A stretch of DNA of 64,000 bases from Fomes fomentarius (taxonomy: Eukaryota > Basidiomycota > Agaricomycetes > Polyporales > Polyporaceae): NCBI GenBank assembly GCA_022606135.1, contig JABYQN010000017.1, positions 372,001 through 436,000 on the forward strand, in the 5' to 3' direction. The notes under the pieces were generated by a model. The model was not told where the DNA came from. It ran no database searches and was given only the letters and a program-made list of their open reading frames with translations. Numbering within the stretch: position 1 is the stretch's first letter; each line of letters begins with the position of its first letter. Both the position numbers and the translations under genes were made by a program. Below, one piece after another: positions 11,511 through 21,736 of this stretch.

Positions 11511-13512
11511 TCACGAGCTGCCCGTTGAATTGCAAGCTGCGGTATGGCAACACATAAGTTCGAAGCATGGAGAGTGACGACAAACATCGCGCTACTGACC
11601 GGGCAGACCGAACTGGCTCACGACGTTGACGCACTTGTAGCTTGGAGCGGTTCCATTCGGGGGCGTTATGTCGACCTTGTTGAATCGCATGTTCGGACAG
11701 GGCGCGGCTGAGCTGCATTCGAGATCGACGACTATGTACTATGGGTCAAGACTTCATACTTGAAGCTGGCATGTAGTGGAAGACGCACTCGTGTTGCGCT
11801 GGGCAGTCCCTACCCAGTCTTCGAAAGTGAGGTTGCTAAATTTGAGCGTTGATGGGGCGTCGCCACTGACCATCATCGCGTTCATAAGTTCGGTCCAGGT
11901 GATACAAGGGCTATTACAGGACTTACGAGTGGCCTCCGTTCGTCTGGGTGATGTGGATGGGGAGTGTGACTTGGTCGAGCGTCACCCTTCTAGTGACGAC
12001 GTTGGATACGAATCCACCACCCCCGCCTCCGCCAGTGGGAGGCTCGCCGTTGACTGTGCCGCCCCAGGACTTGAAATACACACCGGACACCATGTTGGGT
12101 TGGACTTGCGAGTCGAGGCGGATGAGCTGCGAGGGCAAGGCAATTGATCCAACATGCTAGCGGACACTGCAAGTGGGATTGCACACCTTGAGATCTTCCA
12201 GGAGGACGTTGTTCACAATGTCGTTCTAGAAGCGGCCATATGTTGGAACAAGATATGTCGCCGCAAGCTGATTGAACTCACAAAATGGACATACTGTCCG
12301 AGCGACCCGAAGGCAATCCCGTTCCCGCCCCGGCAGGTGATGTCTTTGGCGACGATGTTCGTCGAGTTCTACGACGTGTGAGTTACCCGTTGCATCCAAG
12401 AGAGATTTGATTGCGAGGACTGACCCCTTTGATTGCTAGACAATCGTCTCCGCAGGTTATCTGGGATACCAGGTCATTGAGCTCTGAGATAGTTGAGAGC
12501 GGCATGTTTGCGTACATCCCAGCGCAGTAAAGAGATCTTATCTGAACGGTATGTGTCGATTCCTAGCCAAGCCCAACCTCGTCAGTGACGGCTGAACATT
12601 TGATTTCAGAACGCCTGTGAATCACCATCCGTGTTCGGTACAACACTGACGGAAGAGAGATACGTCTGTCAGCTACGTTTGCATGGTCTCTGTGTCAGTA
12701 TGGGAAACCCACTTCTGCCCAACAAAGGCCGGGTCTTGATTAGTGGCGTTGCAGTACATCCCATCATACACGACCTCGCGCGAGTCCGCCACCGCGTTGC
12801 ACCAGAAAGGCTGCGCTTCAATGCGGAAGTCCTTGACCACGCCCCGGGTGACGTTCTTCAGCGTGAACGCGACCGGACGACCGTCGCCGTCCTCGCGCGT
12901 GTGCGTGGCGAAGTACGACCACCACGGTTGGCCGTTCCCGTTGATGCCACCCTCGTTGTGCGCGTCAATGGTGAAGTCGTGTCCGGTGACGACGAACCAG
13001 GAGGCTTGGTTCTGGATGAAGATAACCCGGTACGTGTTGTTCGCGTCGAGCCAGTATTGGATGTCGGGGACGAACTGGAAACGTGCATCAGCTGGGATGC
13101 TGTGAGAAGGAGACATTAGGCTTCGTGTCAACTCACGCTCAGGTATCCATGCAGGTCGACTCTGGAGGAGACCAAGTCCCACGTCATCTTCCTACAGTAT
13201 CAAGTTAGTAAGAGGCTCCTCAAGACATGTGTAGCCCACAGAGAGAGCTCCTCGCCTTGTGATGTTGTACTGTCCGGGAGCAAAGACCGTCGTCCCGTAG
13301 TGTCCACATCTCGCAATGGCGGCCTCGACCTAGAAGGGCTGTCAGTGAGTCCCTCTAACGCTCTCACATCCTGAAAGAGCTCTTACCTGGTCTGTGTCGT
13401 CCCTTCCATGGCCCAACGGTCGTACGGAACAAAATTTTGAACGAGAAGGATTTGAAGATGTCGCAATGGAATGCACTGCGGCGAGGAGCCAAAACAATAG
13501 CATGCGGCGCAT
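11511..13512 (-). CDS. Secreted GH28 pectinase-like glycosidase, copy 2
   Basis: This is the inverted paralogue of 5818-7938 with the same exon plan. The exons I measured (74, 55, 362, 20, 47, 36, 87, 39 and 200 bases) have the same lengths as in copy 1. It starts with a signal peptide (MRRMLLFWLLAAVHS) and keeps VPNTDG, CGDDCLAIKG, GGNGIAFGS and GVYFKSW; it ends with a short exon reading ACNSTGSS. After GQYV, copy 1 has D-L and this copy has H-F. The donor after the second exon (near 13256) reads AAG/GCGAGG, a GC-AG intron if the model is right. No stop or frameshift was found. It is probably secreted and active on pectin or rhamnogalacturonan, like its twin. Confidence 0.88.
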
Positions 13513-13779
13513 GGTGATGACGGGTCACGGCAAGAAATTGTGATCAGGCCCTGGTGGATGCAGCGACGCACGCAGTACTTAAATTCCTGAGCACGGTCAC
13601 GAGTGCTCTCGCGGTCCGGCGGATCAGTTACGCGAGTTGTGGGTGCGCTCCCTGATAGCGCTCGTGACTGTGTTCTAAAATTGGTCATTGTCTGCTGCAG
13701 GAGATGGCGAGCATCTGACATCCCGAGATGTCCGACAGTGAGCAGCAGGATCCACTCAACTAGGAGCCTGAGCATATCG

Positions 13780-14153
13780 TCGGGGTGGAGGACAAGTGCG
13801 TCGCGTTTCGAACATCTATACCAGCATCGACTCGGAGCGCAGACACGACGATTCCTAGCTACAGCAAGATCTTGTGCTTGTTCCCGATTGACCCGTGAAC
13901 CAGTGGAATTCCCCCCCCGCCATAAAGAGTTCGTGGTACCAGGACGAAAACGGAGCCGATTCCTGCAAGGCTACGAAGAGCATCGCGGGAGCCCTACGAT
14001 ATGATCGCGGAATACGCCCTCATGAAACGATCACTCGTAAGGCCTTCAGGAGGGGAGATGGACCGCGCGAAGTTGATGGAGAAGCGGTCTAAGTTCGTGA
14101 TGTGCCGCAACGAGGAGACATTCAAAGTTGTGTTTAATGTGCGTGAACGTTAC
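13780..14153 (+). pseudogene. DUF4246 C-terminal fragment
   Basis: Scrap of a DUF4246 gene on the plus strand. Near 13783 it reads VEDKCVAF, as in the intact copies. After a frame change it gives KSSWYQDENGAD, matching the R-S/A-W-Y-E-D/N-E-M segment. Near 14001 comes YDMIAEYAL, then MEKRSKFVMCRNEETFKV, matching the family C-terminus. Frames shift between blocks and the first 450 residues are absent, so it cannot make the protein. An eight-base C run at about 13911 lies inside it. Confidence 0.75.
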
Positions 14154-14433
14154 GTTAAGTTCGTTCCATATCGGACGCTGCGTACTGTATATTATTGTAG
14201 CACTTCGCTTCGTTGTCAATACTGTCGGTATCTTCCTTGTATAGACATCTCAGAATGTATGAAGACCCAACCTGCATAGTACAGCGAATATCGTGATATG
14301 AGATTTCTCGTTCCACAAAATGTTACCGCATCAGGAGCACATTCGACATTCTGTACTTCAACAGCTTCCGTACTTCGACTTCTCGTCTGCCATCGAACCT
14401 TGTTAGATTCATCTTAATGAGCTTCTGAAGAGC

Positions 14434-14909
14434 TCAGAGCGTGACGGGGAGGCAGCCGATGTCAACAAGTCCACCTACAAGATATATGTATCAGTAAGTT
14501 CATGCGTGGCACACGAACAAGGAAAATAAGAGGACGCCTCTCGTACCGTGAGAAGTATCGTCGCAGCAGACAGTGTTTGCAGAGCTAATTCACCGACTAT
14601 CAGCACTCGCAATCCCTCAAGGCTATACGCATAGTAGAGCTTACCAGCTGGAACCGCTACCAACACCAATAACGGTGATCGGCGTGCATGTCAGGCCAAC
14701 AAGGGCGTTGACATCCTGGACGGTGATGCCGAGCCCCGCTAGGACGCTCGCAACGGCGGGGTCGCTGGCCGTACCCGTAGTGTCGCAACATTGGAGGGAG
14801 CCAGTCGTGCACGAGCCAGACGATCCACCGGAGCCCCCACCGCCGGGGAAGGGGTGGCGACAGCAAGGATAGAGAGGGCGGAGACGAGGATAGCGAGCTT
14901 GGCGAACAT
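14434..14909 (-). pseudogene. Class I hydrophobin with a one-base frameshift
   Basis: Reading leftwards from 14909 is a signal peptide, MFAKLAILVSALSILAVATP. After the C run at about 14851-14854 the frame must move by one base to read a Gly/Ser stretch and then SCTTGSLQCCDTT, VQDVNALVGLTCTPITVIG, with small following exons giving CSANTVCCDD and GGLVDIGCLPVTL. In that second frame all eight hydrophobin cysteines (C, CC, C, C, CC, C) are present and both introns match those of the hydrophobins at 16612 and 21012. The lesion is one missing base in a C run, so it may be a real disablement or a sequencing error. If intact it would be a third, more divergent hydrophobin. Confidence 0.72.
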
Positions 14910-15199
14910 TGTGCGTGAAGGTCTCGAGAGCTGAGGGGACTAGGGCACGAACGATGTGGTTTGTTGGGATGAGGAGAAGAGGTAGGATATGCAGGACATT
15001 TTAGTATATCTCTGAACCGCTGGAGCATGAGCAAGGCCGGTGCTGAAAGGGTGAAGGGACGTCATCATGAGCTTGTGCTCTCTTGATGTCATCGTGACCT
15101 CTGCTCTGTACAAGGTGTGAGAGCGTTCACAGAAGAATAGGGTCACGGAGACAGGAAGGCTAGCCCTCGAGTCGACATGGATGAAAATATCAAACGGGA

Positions 15200-15560
15200 G
15201 TCAGCGGTACTAGAGTGGCCATGGAAAGGAATAGAGAACAGTGCCCACCCTGCAGTCCGGCTCGCTTAAGATGTTATTCTGGTACGTCAATCTTGCTATA
15301 TGTGACACTTCAATGGCAGCGGGGACTGTCATCGCGTAAGACAATACTACTCCAACAGCCGTAGCCGTCGGGTTCTGTTGATCATCGGACAAGGGGCAGA
15401 CTCCGTCATAGACCAGGATGATCGTCCACCAGATGGCAGGGAAGTAGACGGCGTTGGAGTAGAACCATGGTGGGGCGAGCGTTGACGTTGACTGCGGAAA
15501 GTTGAACATGAACATGACTTCATCGAGACCCCATACTGCCTGAGGAACCCACAGCAAGAC
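15200..15560 (-). pseudogene. Membrane-protein fragment, family unknown
   Basis: The minus strand holds a hydrophobic open stretch (FPAIWWTIILVYDGV, then VVLSYAMTVPAAIEVSHIARL) that looks like two membrane segments, ending at about 15210. Just upstream (15498-15560) is a roughly 65-base sequence reading GLDEVMFMFNFPQ that recurs imperfectly at 15697-15760 (GLDEVMFMSNCPQ). I do not recognise the family. The repeated start-like element suggests pieces of a duplicated gene rather than a working one. Confidence 0.25.
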
Positions 15561-16522
15561 GCAAGACGTAGTGAACGTTCAAAAAAAAACTGCAAAACAT
15601 ATGATCCTTGAGTGACAGTTCGGCGCAATGAGCGCGACATATAGTCGCTCTGTATTGGCGGGCATAGCGCGCTCCCGGCGATTACGTTTACTGCGGACAG
15701 TTGGACATGAACATGACTTCATCGAGACCCCAATAACGCCTGAAGAACCCACCGCAAGATGAAATGAGCGGATATATCGCGGCCTTCATGAAACAAGAGC
15801 GCGTGCCGCATGGTCGGATGACAACATGGGAAGAAGCAACAGAGACCTCGTGTTCGTCGTGCAGACCGGGCGGACTCAAGGGGGTGCTTCACTGTGACGT
15901 TCAACATGTCGTGGAGGGCGGGGTTGGTTTGACAAACAAAAGGTTGAGCCTGTTCGTGTGCCTGGAAAACCTATGGCAGTATGACGCAGAGTAATAGATG
16001 AGTGCTAGGCGCGAGGAAGGGGAAGACGTCATGAGACAGATGCTGTGCCAGTCAGATACACGCCCGTCAATCATCTTGAATGTGCACTAGGAGACGGAGA
16101 CAAGAGTTTGGCTTTTGATAGACTGGCTGAACTGGGATGGCAGTCGCTGCCCTATACTGGTGCGGCACCGAGGGCGGGCGTCCATGAATGCTGGATTCCT
16201 GCCGAAGGTTCTCGGTCCTGTCTTGTGACGAAAGTGACGAGACACAGGATGTAGGCCCGACCTCTACAGCTGTCCATATGGCCGGTTCAAAGTCTCTGAG
16301 TTCGAACAGTCATTTCACAACGGCGGATGGGACTTTGCGAGGATAGTGCCGCCCTTGAGCCGCAAGCGAGACTTCGACTGTAGTCCCAGACGCCACGCTG
16401 TCATGATGGTGGAGCGACACTTGGTGACCACCACAATGACGATCATACTATTTGCATGATCATTCCTGGCTGCACGAGCTGGAACATACAGGTAGCTGGC
16501 GGTACCCGCGCCTTTCGTCTAC

Positions 16523-16528
16523 TATAAG
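16523..16528 (+). promoter_or_regulatory. TATA box of hydrophobin copy 1
   Basis: TATAAG lies 84 bases upstream of the hydrophobin ATG, followed by a pyrimidine-rich leader. The same element is kept at 20932-20937 in the duplicate. The position fits a fungal core promoter for a strongly expressed gene. Confidence 0.5.
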
Positions 16529-16611
16529 AACCCTCAGCACCGAGCAGCATATTCTTCAGCGAATACTCACTAGTCCTCGCCCTATCAAACCGCATCACCT
16601 CCTCATCCAAT

Positions 16612-17055
16612 ATGTTCTCTACACTCTTCGCCCTCTCCACCCTCGCAATCCTCGCCGCCGCCACCCCGACCGCTCGCCAGGCGTCGTCGTGCACCACCGG
16701 GGCTGTACAGTGCTGTCAATCCACGACAACGGCGTCTGACCCTGCTGCCGCGAGCCTCCTTGGGTTGCTTGGGATTGTCTTGCAGGACGTCAATATCCCC
16801 GTTGGCCTCAATTGCTCGCCCATCAGCGTCGTCGGCGCTGGCGGCGGGACTTGGTACGTAGCAAGGAGCTCCGCATTCATGTGACGAAGTTTCTGACTGT
16901 CTTTATGATAGCTCCGCGAACACTGTCTGCTGCGAAGACAATTCGCACGGTGAGGACAAGACATTGTGTTCTTGCATAAGGGTTTGGGATGCGTACTGAC
17001 TTTGACAACTCTAGGTGGACTCATCTCCATCGGATGTCTCCCCGTCTCTCTCTAA
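16612..17055 (+). CDS. Class I hydrophobin, copy 1
   Basis: Three exons (16612-16853, 16912-16949, 17015-17055) encode 106 aa. The signal peptide is MFSTLFALSTLAILAAATP. The mature part has the eight-cysteine pattern: SSCTTG, QCCQS, LNCSP, then C-S-A-N-T-V-C-C, and IGCLPVSL at the end, with the aliphatic LLGLLGIVLQDVNI between the second and third cysteine groups. Hydrophobins are secreted and self-assemble at air-water and wall surfaces of hyphae and fruit bodies. The spacing is that of class I. The gene sits wholly inside the direct duplication; its twin at 21012-21455 appears to encode the same protein. Confidence 0.95.
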
Positions 17056-17382
17056 ACAGGATGGCAGAGGCCGAACGTGTCGGCAAGGTTGGACTGTATC
17101 TGAGCATGGACTAGAAGTAGGACAATCATCGTCGATAGTTGAGATGCGCCCTATATGATAAACGTGAGATCATTATGATCATTTATATCTGAATCCACAC
17201 GCACCGCACGACTCGCCCGCTTGAATTGAGTCTGGAATAAATCGGCATTCATGAGAAGCTTCCGAGATATATGATGAGCAGCTGTTCACGCAGTACTGCT
17301 ATAGTCATCAAGTCATCCAATGGTCTCACCGGGGTTGTGGTGTCATGTATGCGTCGTACTGATACAATCGCAATCAATGTGA

Positions 17383-17692
17383 TCAATATGAGGAAGTATG
17401 CACAATAGCGCGGAATCGTTCATCGAGTACACGACAACGCTCATCCCCCAAAGAATACGATGGCTCCACGACCAAAGATGAGTCGTCCAACGAAGCTACA
17501 GCGTGTCGGAAGGCGGCCACCAGTTCTCGAAAGGAAGGAGACTCGGAATGGGAGGAGCCTTGTGAGGACGAGTGAGGCCCGCATCCGAGAACCGCCTCCG
17601 TCATGCGCTGCGCCTGTAGTACCTTCTTGAGCAGATCTGCTCGATGGAGCACGGCGGGATCATGCGACTCGCCGAGGCCCTTCGCCTTGACA
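17383..17692 (-). pseudogene. Truncated copy of the coiled-coil gene at 21737
   Basis: This is the 3' part of the minus-strand gene that is intact at 21737-22413. It shares AKGLGESHD, then ADLLKKVLQAQRMTEAVLG and SSSQGSSHSESPSFRELV. At 17692 the homology stops, so exon 1 and the first part of exon 2 are missing and the frame runs into unrelated sequence. It is a by-product of the duplication boundary. Confidence 0.7.
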
Positions 17693-18201
17693 AGGACTAC
17701 TACCGCTTTGTCTACAAGTGGTACCGCATCAAACTCGTCAGATGGGACCCCTGGCTGCTCTTTGTGAACCTCAGCGAGCTCACGGGTCTGCTGAGGATCT
17801 CGCGCCTGGCTGCGCTCTGGGAGAGTGGCGTGCTGCACTTTGAGCGCGTCTCTGACGAGGAGTTCGAGGCGGCACGCAACAGGCCCATCCTCGTCGCTCC
17901 GAGTCCTCGGAACCACGGTTGTGCATCTGGATTTGGCAGCAAGAACACGAAGAAGCGGCTGGTGTGCGCGGAAGGATATTCACCCCGGTACGAGCGCAAT
18001 GGGCCGAAGTCGCAGAAGGTGGTGACGGCGGAGGCTGAGGAGTGGGCGGCGCAGGGTATGGAGCTTGAGGAGGACCCGATAACATGGTTCAGCGACGACG
18101 AGAGCCCCAGTCGACTGTTCCGGAACGCGAGAGCAGGCTGGTCAGGGACTCGGCCGGGTCGTATCACCACCAGGCCTCTCTTCTTCGGGAGGCGGCCGTA
18201 G
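17644..18201 (+). CDS. Hypothetical protein at the duplication edge
   Basis: Open frame of 185 codons with protein-like composition beyond the duplication border: RFVYKWYRIKLVRWDPWLLF, then LRISRLAALWESGVLHFE, followed by a basic and acidic tail. I do not recognise the family. The first ~16 codons lie inside the duplicated segment and are antisense to the coiled-coil gene, so the true start is probably further right or lost. It may be the 3' part of an older gene cut by the duplication. No signal peptide or membrane segment is visible. Confidence 0.33.
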   Translation: MEHGGIMRLAEALRLDKDYYRFVYKWYRIKLVRWDPWLLFVNLSELTGLLRISRLAALWESGVLHFERVSDEEFEAARNRPILVAPSPRNHGCASGFGSKNTKKRLVCAEGYSPRYERNGPKSQKVVTAEAEEWAAQGMELEEDPITWFSDDESPSRLFRNARAGWSGTRPGRITTRPLFFGRRP

Positions 18202-18841
18202 ACGATGTATTATGTATGGTACACAGTACTGAGAACGGTACACAAGCGAGCGAGAGTGAGAAGATGATCATGAGCAGCCGCCAGACAGAATGGTGGCGGT
18301 GAGTGAGAAATAACAAGCGAGCCAGATGCAGTAACTTGTCCTCGCGAGTGGCCACATATTTCTGCTGCGACATCAGAAGCATACAAACTGGAACCAACTC
18401 GCCAAGACTCTATATAAGTACTGCTGCCAAGATATGACTCGAACGGTACGCTAAACTATTGAGTCGACAGCCTGAAATTTGCCCCATGCATGCGTTCAAG
18501 CCTAGCTGACGAAATTTGGTACAGTAACTGACGGAGAGTGGCGTCGCATGCGGTCTCCCACTCGCACGCAAGTTGCCATGGAGTCTGTATGTTGAATTGC
18601 ACGTGCTGTCTCGCGCCGTCTCATCTGCGCCGTCTCATCTGTGCCGTCTTGTCCTGCCGCGAGTTATGATCTCACCCACCACCGCCTTCCTCACTTCTCA
18701 GCTCAAATCTATCGAGTCGTTGGGCGTGTAGCCTTCAGTTGCGACTTTCAAGCATCACGTTCCTTCTGGACAGCTAAACCCACCGGTTTAGCGATATTCA
18801 AGATGGTAGAGACGGCAGAGTAACTGATCGTCGACTCTTAG
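18202..18841. other. Intergenic, no gene seen
   Basis: About 640 bases without a credible coding frame. A short direct repeat (CGCCGTCTCATCTG, three imperfect copies) lies at about 18613-18650. Confidence 0.4.
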
Positions 18842-19048
18842 ACCCGGCACTACTCGTACCCTTCCATGGACAACAACACTCGGTCGCTTCAAGCTCACAG
18901 TTGAGGCCGGCTCCTTCGCCGACTCTGAGATCACCGTGATGCTCAATGAGAACAGGACGGCGTTTCTCAAGCTCCTCCGAGTCATGGGGGACACACCCGA
19001 TGGCGATACCGACAAGCAGACACTGTCCGTGTCGCTCAAGCCACACGT
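18842..19048 (+). pseudogene. ABCE1/RLI1 fragment with a destroyed P-loop
   Basis: The first bases read RHYSYPSM. After a frame change comes TTTLGRFKLTVEAGSF, DSEITVMLNENRTAF, LKLLRVMGDTPDGD and LSVSLKPH. This follows the start of the second nucleotide-binding domain of ABCE1/RLI1, the ribosome-recycling ATPase (family: a Y-P-x-M motif, then V-M-L-G-E-N-G-T-G-K-T-T, then V-S-Y-K-P-Q). The Walker A glycines, lysine and threonine are lost and a frameshift precedes the domain. The rest of the gene is not visible. Possible splice sites at both ends suggest a DNA-level copy rather than a retrocopy. Confidence 0.68.
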
Positions 19049-19059
19049 GCGTAATTTAA

Positions 19060-20130
19060 CGGTACACTCTTCCTCTAGTATGGTAAATACGGTACAATGA
19101 ATGGGCAGGTTGCGCACCTAGAGCAAAAAGCCCTGTCAGCACCGCTGGAGACGAGTAGTAGAAGGCTCGGGGCATGAATACAGACGGTACGTTTTTGCGG
19201 CCGTGAGTTTCAATTTGAGCTGATACGTCTGACTAGATTCATGTCTCCGACTTGAACTTCTGGTATGTCCTTTGCTCGCTCCATCTCAATTTTCGTCAAG
19301 TCGCACAAGTGCATCGAGAGTGATACATCTGACGGTGCGTCCTCTGCTCTCTGCATTGTTATAGACAATCCTTTCAGGAGGTCTCGTCTAATACGGTTGC
19401 TTGCTGCCCTCGGTACGTCGCCTGGCACTTGCCTCTGAACATGCCTGCCCTTGCTTCGCACCATTCCGCCGTACATTTACACAAGAGCAACACTTGCTGC
19501 TGAATTATTTACGGCCTCTAAACATGACGGTACGTCCCTATCTCCCTTAGATCTGCCTACCGCCCACCTAATCTTTGCTCCGCTGTCCGCCGTGTCGATT
19601 CATCGTGTGGCATATTAATTCATGAGGTGCATTGACGGGCCGGCCGTATGCTCGCCATTCTGTACCTGTCGTCGTCCATCAGTTCCTGGAGAGATATGAG
19701 CTTCTCGACCATAGCAAGATGGAAGAGATGCTCTTCAGTTGATCTGCAGGGATTTCGATACTAGACTGGATTGTATGAGCAATAGGAGACGTCATGTAGT
19801 ATTGTCAATGCATGTATTCATCTGTACTCGAATACACAAAGCTCGAAGCTAGGCTGTGCGACCTACAGGAGAGACGGCGAGTCTGCGACGTACCTTGGCA
19901 ATCCGAGGCCATCCCACCCATGGTGAGCAAGATAGCCCAACGCCCTTAGTAGATTCCCCCAACATTGGGTGAGGTAGATTCACCCAAGCTGCACTATCAC
20001 ATCCGTTCTCTGCGGTACATTCGCCTTTGGCGCGACCCACGATCTGTGACTCATCCTCGCCTAGTCAGCGGGGAGACGTGGCATGATGCTGACGGTGAGC
20101 TGCGGCCAGTCATATTGCCTCTGCCGCGAT
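19060..20130. other. Spacer between the duplication copies, no gene seen
   Basis: About 1.07 kb after the ABCE1 fragment with only short frames on either strand. No repeat with the flanks or mobile-element ends was recognised. Confidence 0.4.
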
Positions 20131-20931
20131 AACGCCTGAAGAACCCACCGCAAGATGAAATGAGCGGATATATCGCGGCCTTCATGAAACAAGAACACGT
20201 GCCGCATGGTCGGATGACAACATGGGAAGAAGCAACAGAGACCTCGTGTTCGTCGTGCAGACCGGGCGGACTCAAGGGGGTGCTTCACTGTGACGTTCAA
20301 CATGTCGTGGAGGGCGGGGTTGGTTTGACAAATAAAAGGTTGAGCCTGTTCGTGTGCCTGGAAAACTTATGGCAGTATGACGCAGAGTAATAGATGAGTG
20401 CTAGGCGCGAGGAAGGGGAAGACGTCATGAGACAGATGCTGTGCCAGTCAGATACACGCCCGTCAATCATCTTGAATGTGCACTAGGAGACGGAGACAAG
20501 AGTTTGGCTTTTGATAGACTGGCGGAACTGGGATGGCAGTCGCTGCCCTATACTGGAGCGGCACCGAGGGCGGGCGTCCATGAATGCTGGATTCCTGCCG
20601 AAGGTTCTCGGTCCTGTCTTGTGACGAAAGTGACGAGACACAGGATGTAGGCTCCGCCTCTACAGCTATCCATATGGCCGGTTCAAAGTCTCTGAGTTCG
20701 AACAGTTATTTCACAACGGCGGATGGGACTTTGCGAGGATAGTGCCGCCCTTGAGCCGCAAGCGAGACCTCGACTGTAGTCCCAGACGCCACGCTGTCAT
20801 GTTGGAGCGACACTTGGTGACCACCACAATGACGATCAAACTATTTGCATGATCATTCCTGGCTGACCGTCCACGGGCTGGAACCTACAGGTAGCGGGCG
20901 GTACCCGCGCCTTTCGTCTACTATAAGAACC

Positions 20932-20937
20932 CTCAGC
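20932..20937 (+). promoter_or_regulatory. TATA box of hydrophobin copy 2
   Basis: TATAAG 75 bases upstream of the second hydrophobin ATG, in the same context as at 16523. Confidence 0.5.
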
Positions 20938-21011
20938 ACCGAGCACCATATTCTTCAGCGAATACTCACTAGTCCTTCGCCCTCTCAAACCGCATCACCT
21001 CTTCATCCAAT

Positions 21012-21455
21012 ATGTTCTCTACACTCTTCGCCCTCTCCACCCTCGCAATCCTCGCCGCCGCCACCCCGACCGCTCGCCAGGCGTCGTCGTGCACCACCGG
21101 GGCTGTACAGTGCTGTCAATCCACGACAACGGCGTCCGACCCTGCTGCCGCGAGCCTCCTTGGGTTGCTTGGGATTGTCTTGCAGGACGTCAATATCCCC
21201 GTTGGCCTCAATTGCTCGCCCATCAGCGTCGTCGGCGCTGGCGGCGGGACTTGGTACGTAGCAAGGAGCTCCGCATTCATGTGACGAAGTTTCTGACTGT
21301 CTTTATGATAGCTCCACGAACACTGTCTGCTGCGAAGACAATTCGCACGGTGAGGACAAGACATTGTGTTCTTGCATAAGGGTTTGGGATGCGTACTGAC
21401 TTTGACAACTCTAGGTGGACTCATCTCCATCGGATGTCTCCCCGTCTCTCTCTAA
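21012..21455 (+). CDS. Class I hydrophobin, copy 2
   Basis: Duplicate of the gene at 16612-17055 with the same three exons (first exon 21012-21253) and 106 codons. The few coding differences I see are silent, for example a third-base change in the codons before DPAAASLLG. All eight cysteines, the signal peptide and both introns are kept. With two near-identical copies the pair may act mainly through dosage, or be homogenised by gene conversion. It would be secreted and coat hyphal surfaces. Confidence 0.95.
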
Positions 21456-21736
21456 GCAAGATGGCAGAGGCCGAACGTGTCGGCAAGGTTGGACTGTATC
21501 TGAGCATGGACTAGAAGTAGGACATTCATCGTCGATAGTTGAGATGCGCCCTATATGATAAACGTGAGATCATTATGATCATTTATATCTGAATCCACAC
21601 GCACCGCACGACGCTTGAATTGAGTCTGGAATAAATCGGCATTCATGAGAAGCTTCCGAGATATATTATGAGCAGCTGTTCACGCAGTACTGCTATAGTC
21701 ATCAAGTCATCCAATGGTCTCACCGGGGTTGTGGTG

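Larger units (their letters stand above)
15735..17692 (+). repeat. Direct segmental duplication, copy A
   Basis: About 1.96 kb almost identical to 20131-22092 in the same orientation. It spans a 76-aa open frame, a conserved upstream region, the whole hydrophobin gene with introns, and the 3' end of a minus-strand coiled-coil gene. Differences are scattered substitutions and indels of a few bases. The left break lies in AACGCCTGAAGAACCCACCG and the right break just after CTTCGCCTTGACA. Confidence 0.92.

Noticed and set aside
15764..15994. 76-codon frame at the start of each duplication copy (also 20160-20390)
   Set aside because: Kept in both copies only because the duplication is recent; no motif or supporting structure, and the opposite strand is equally open.
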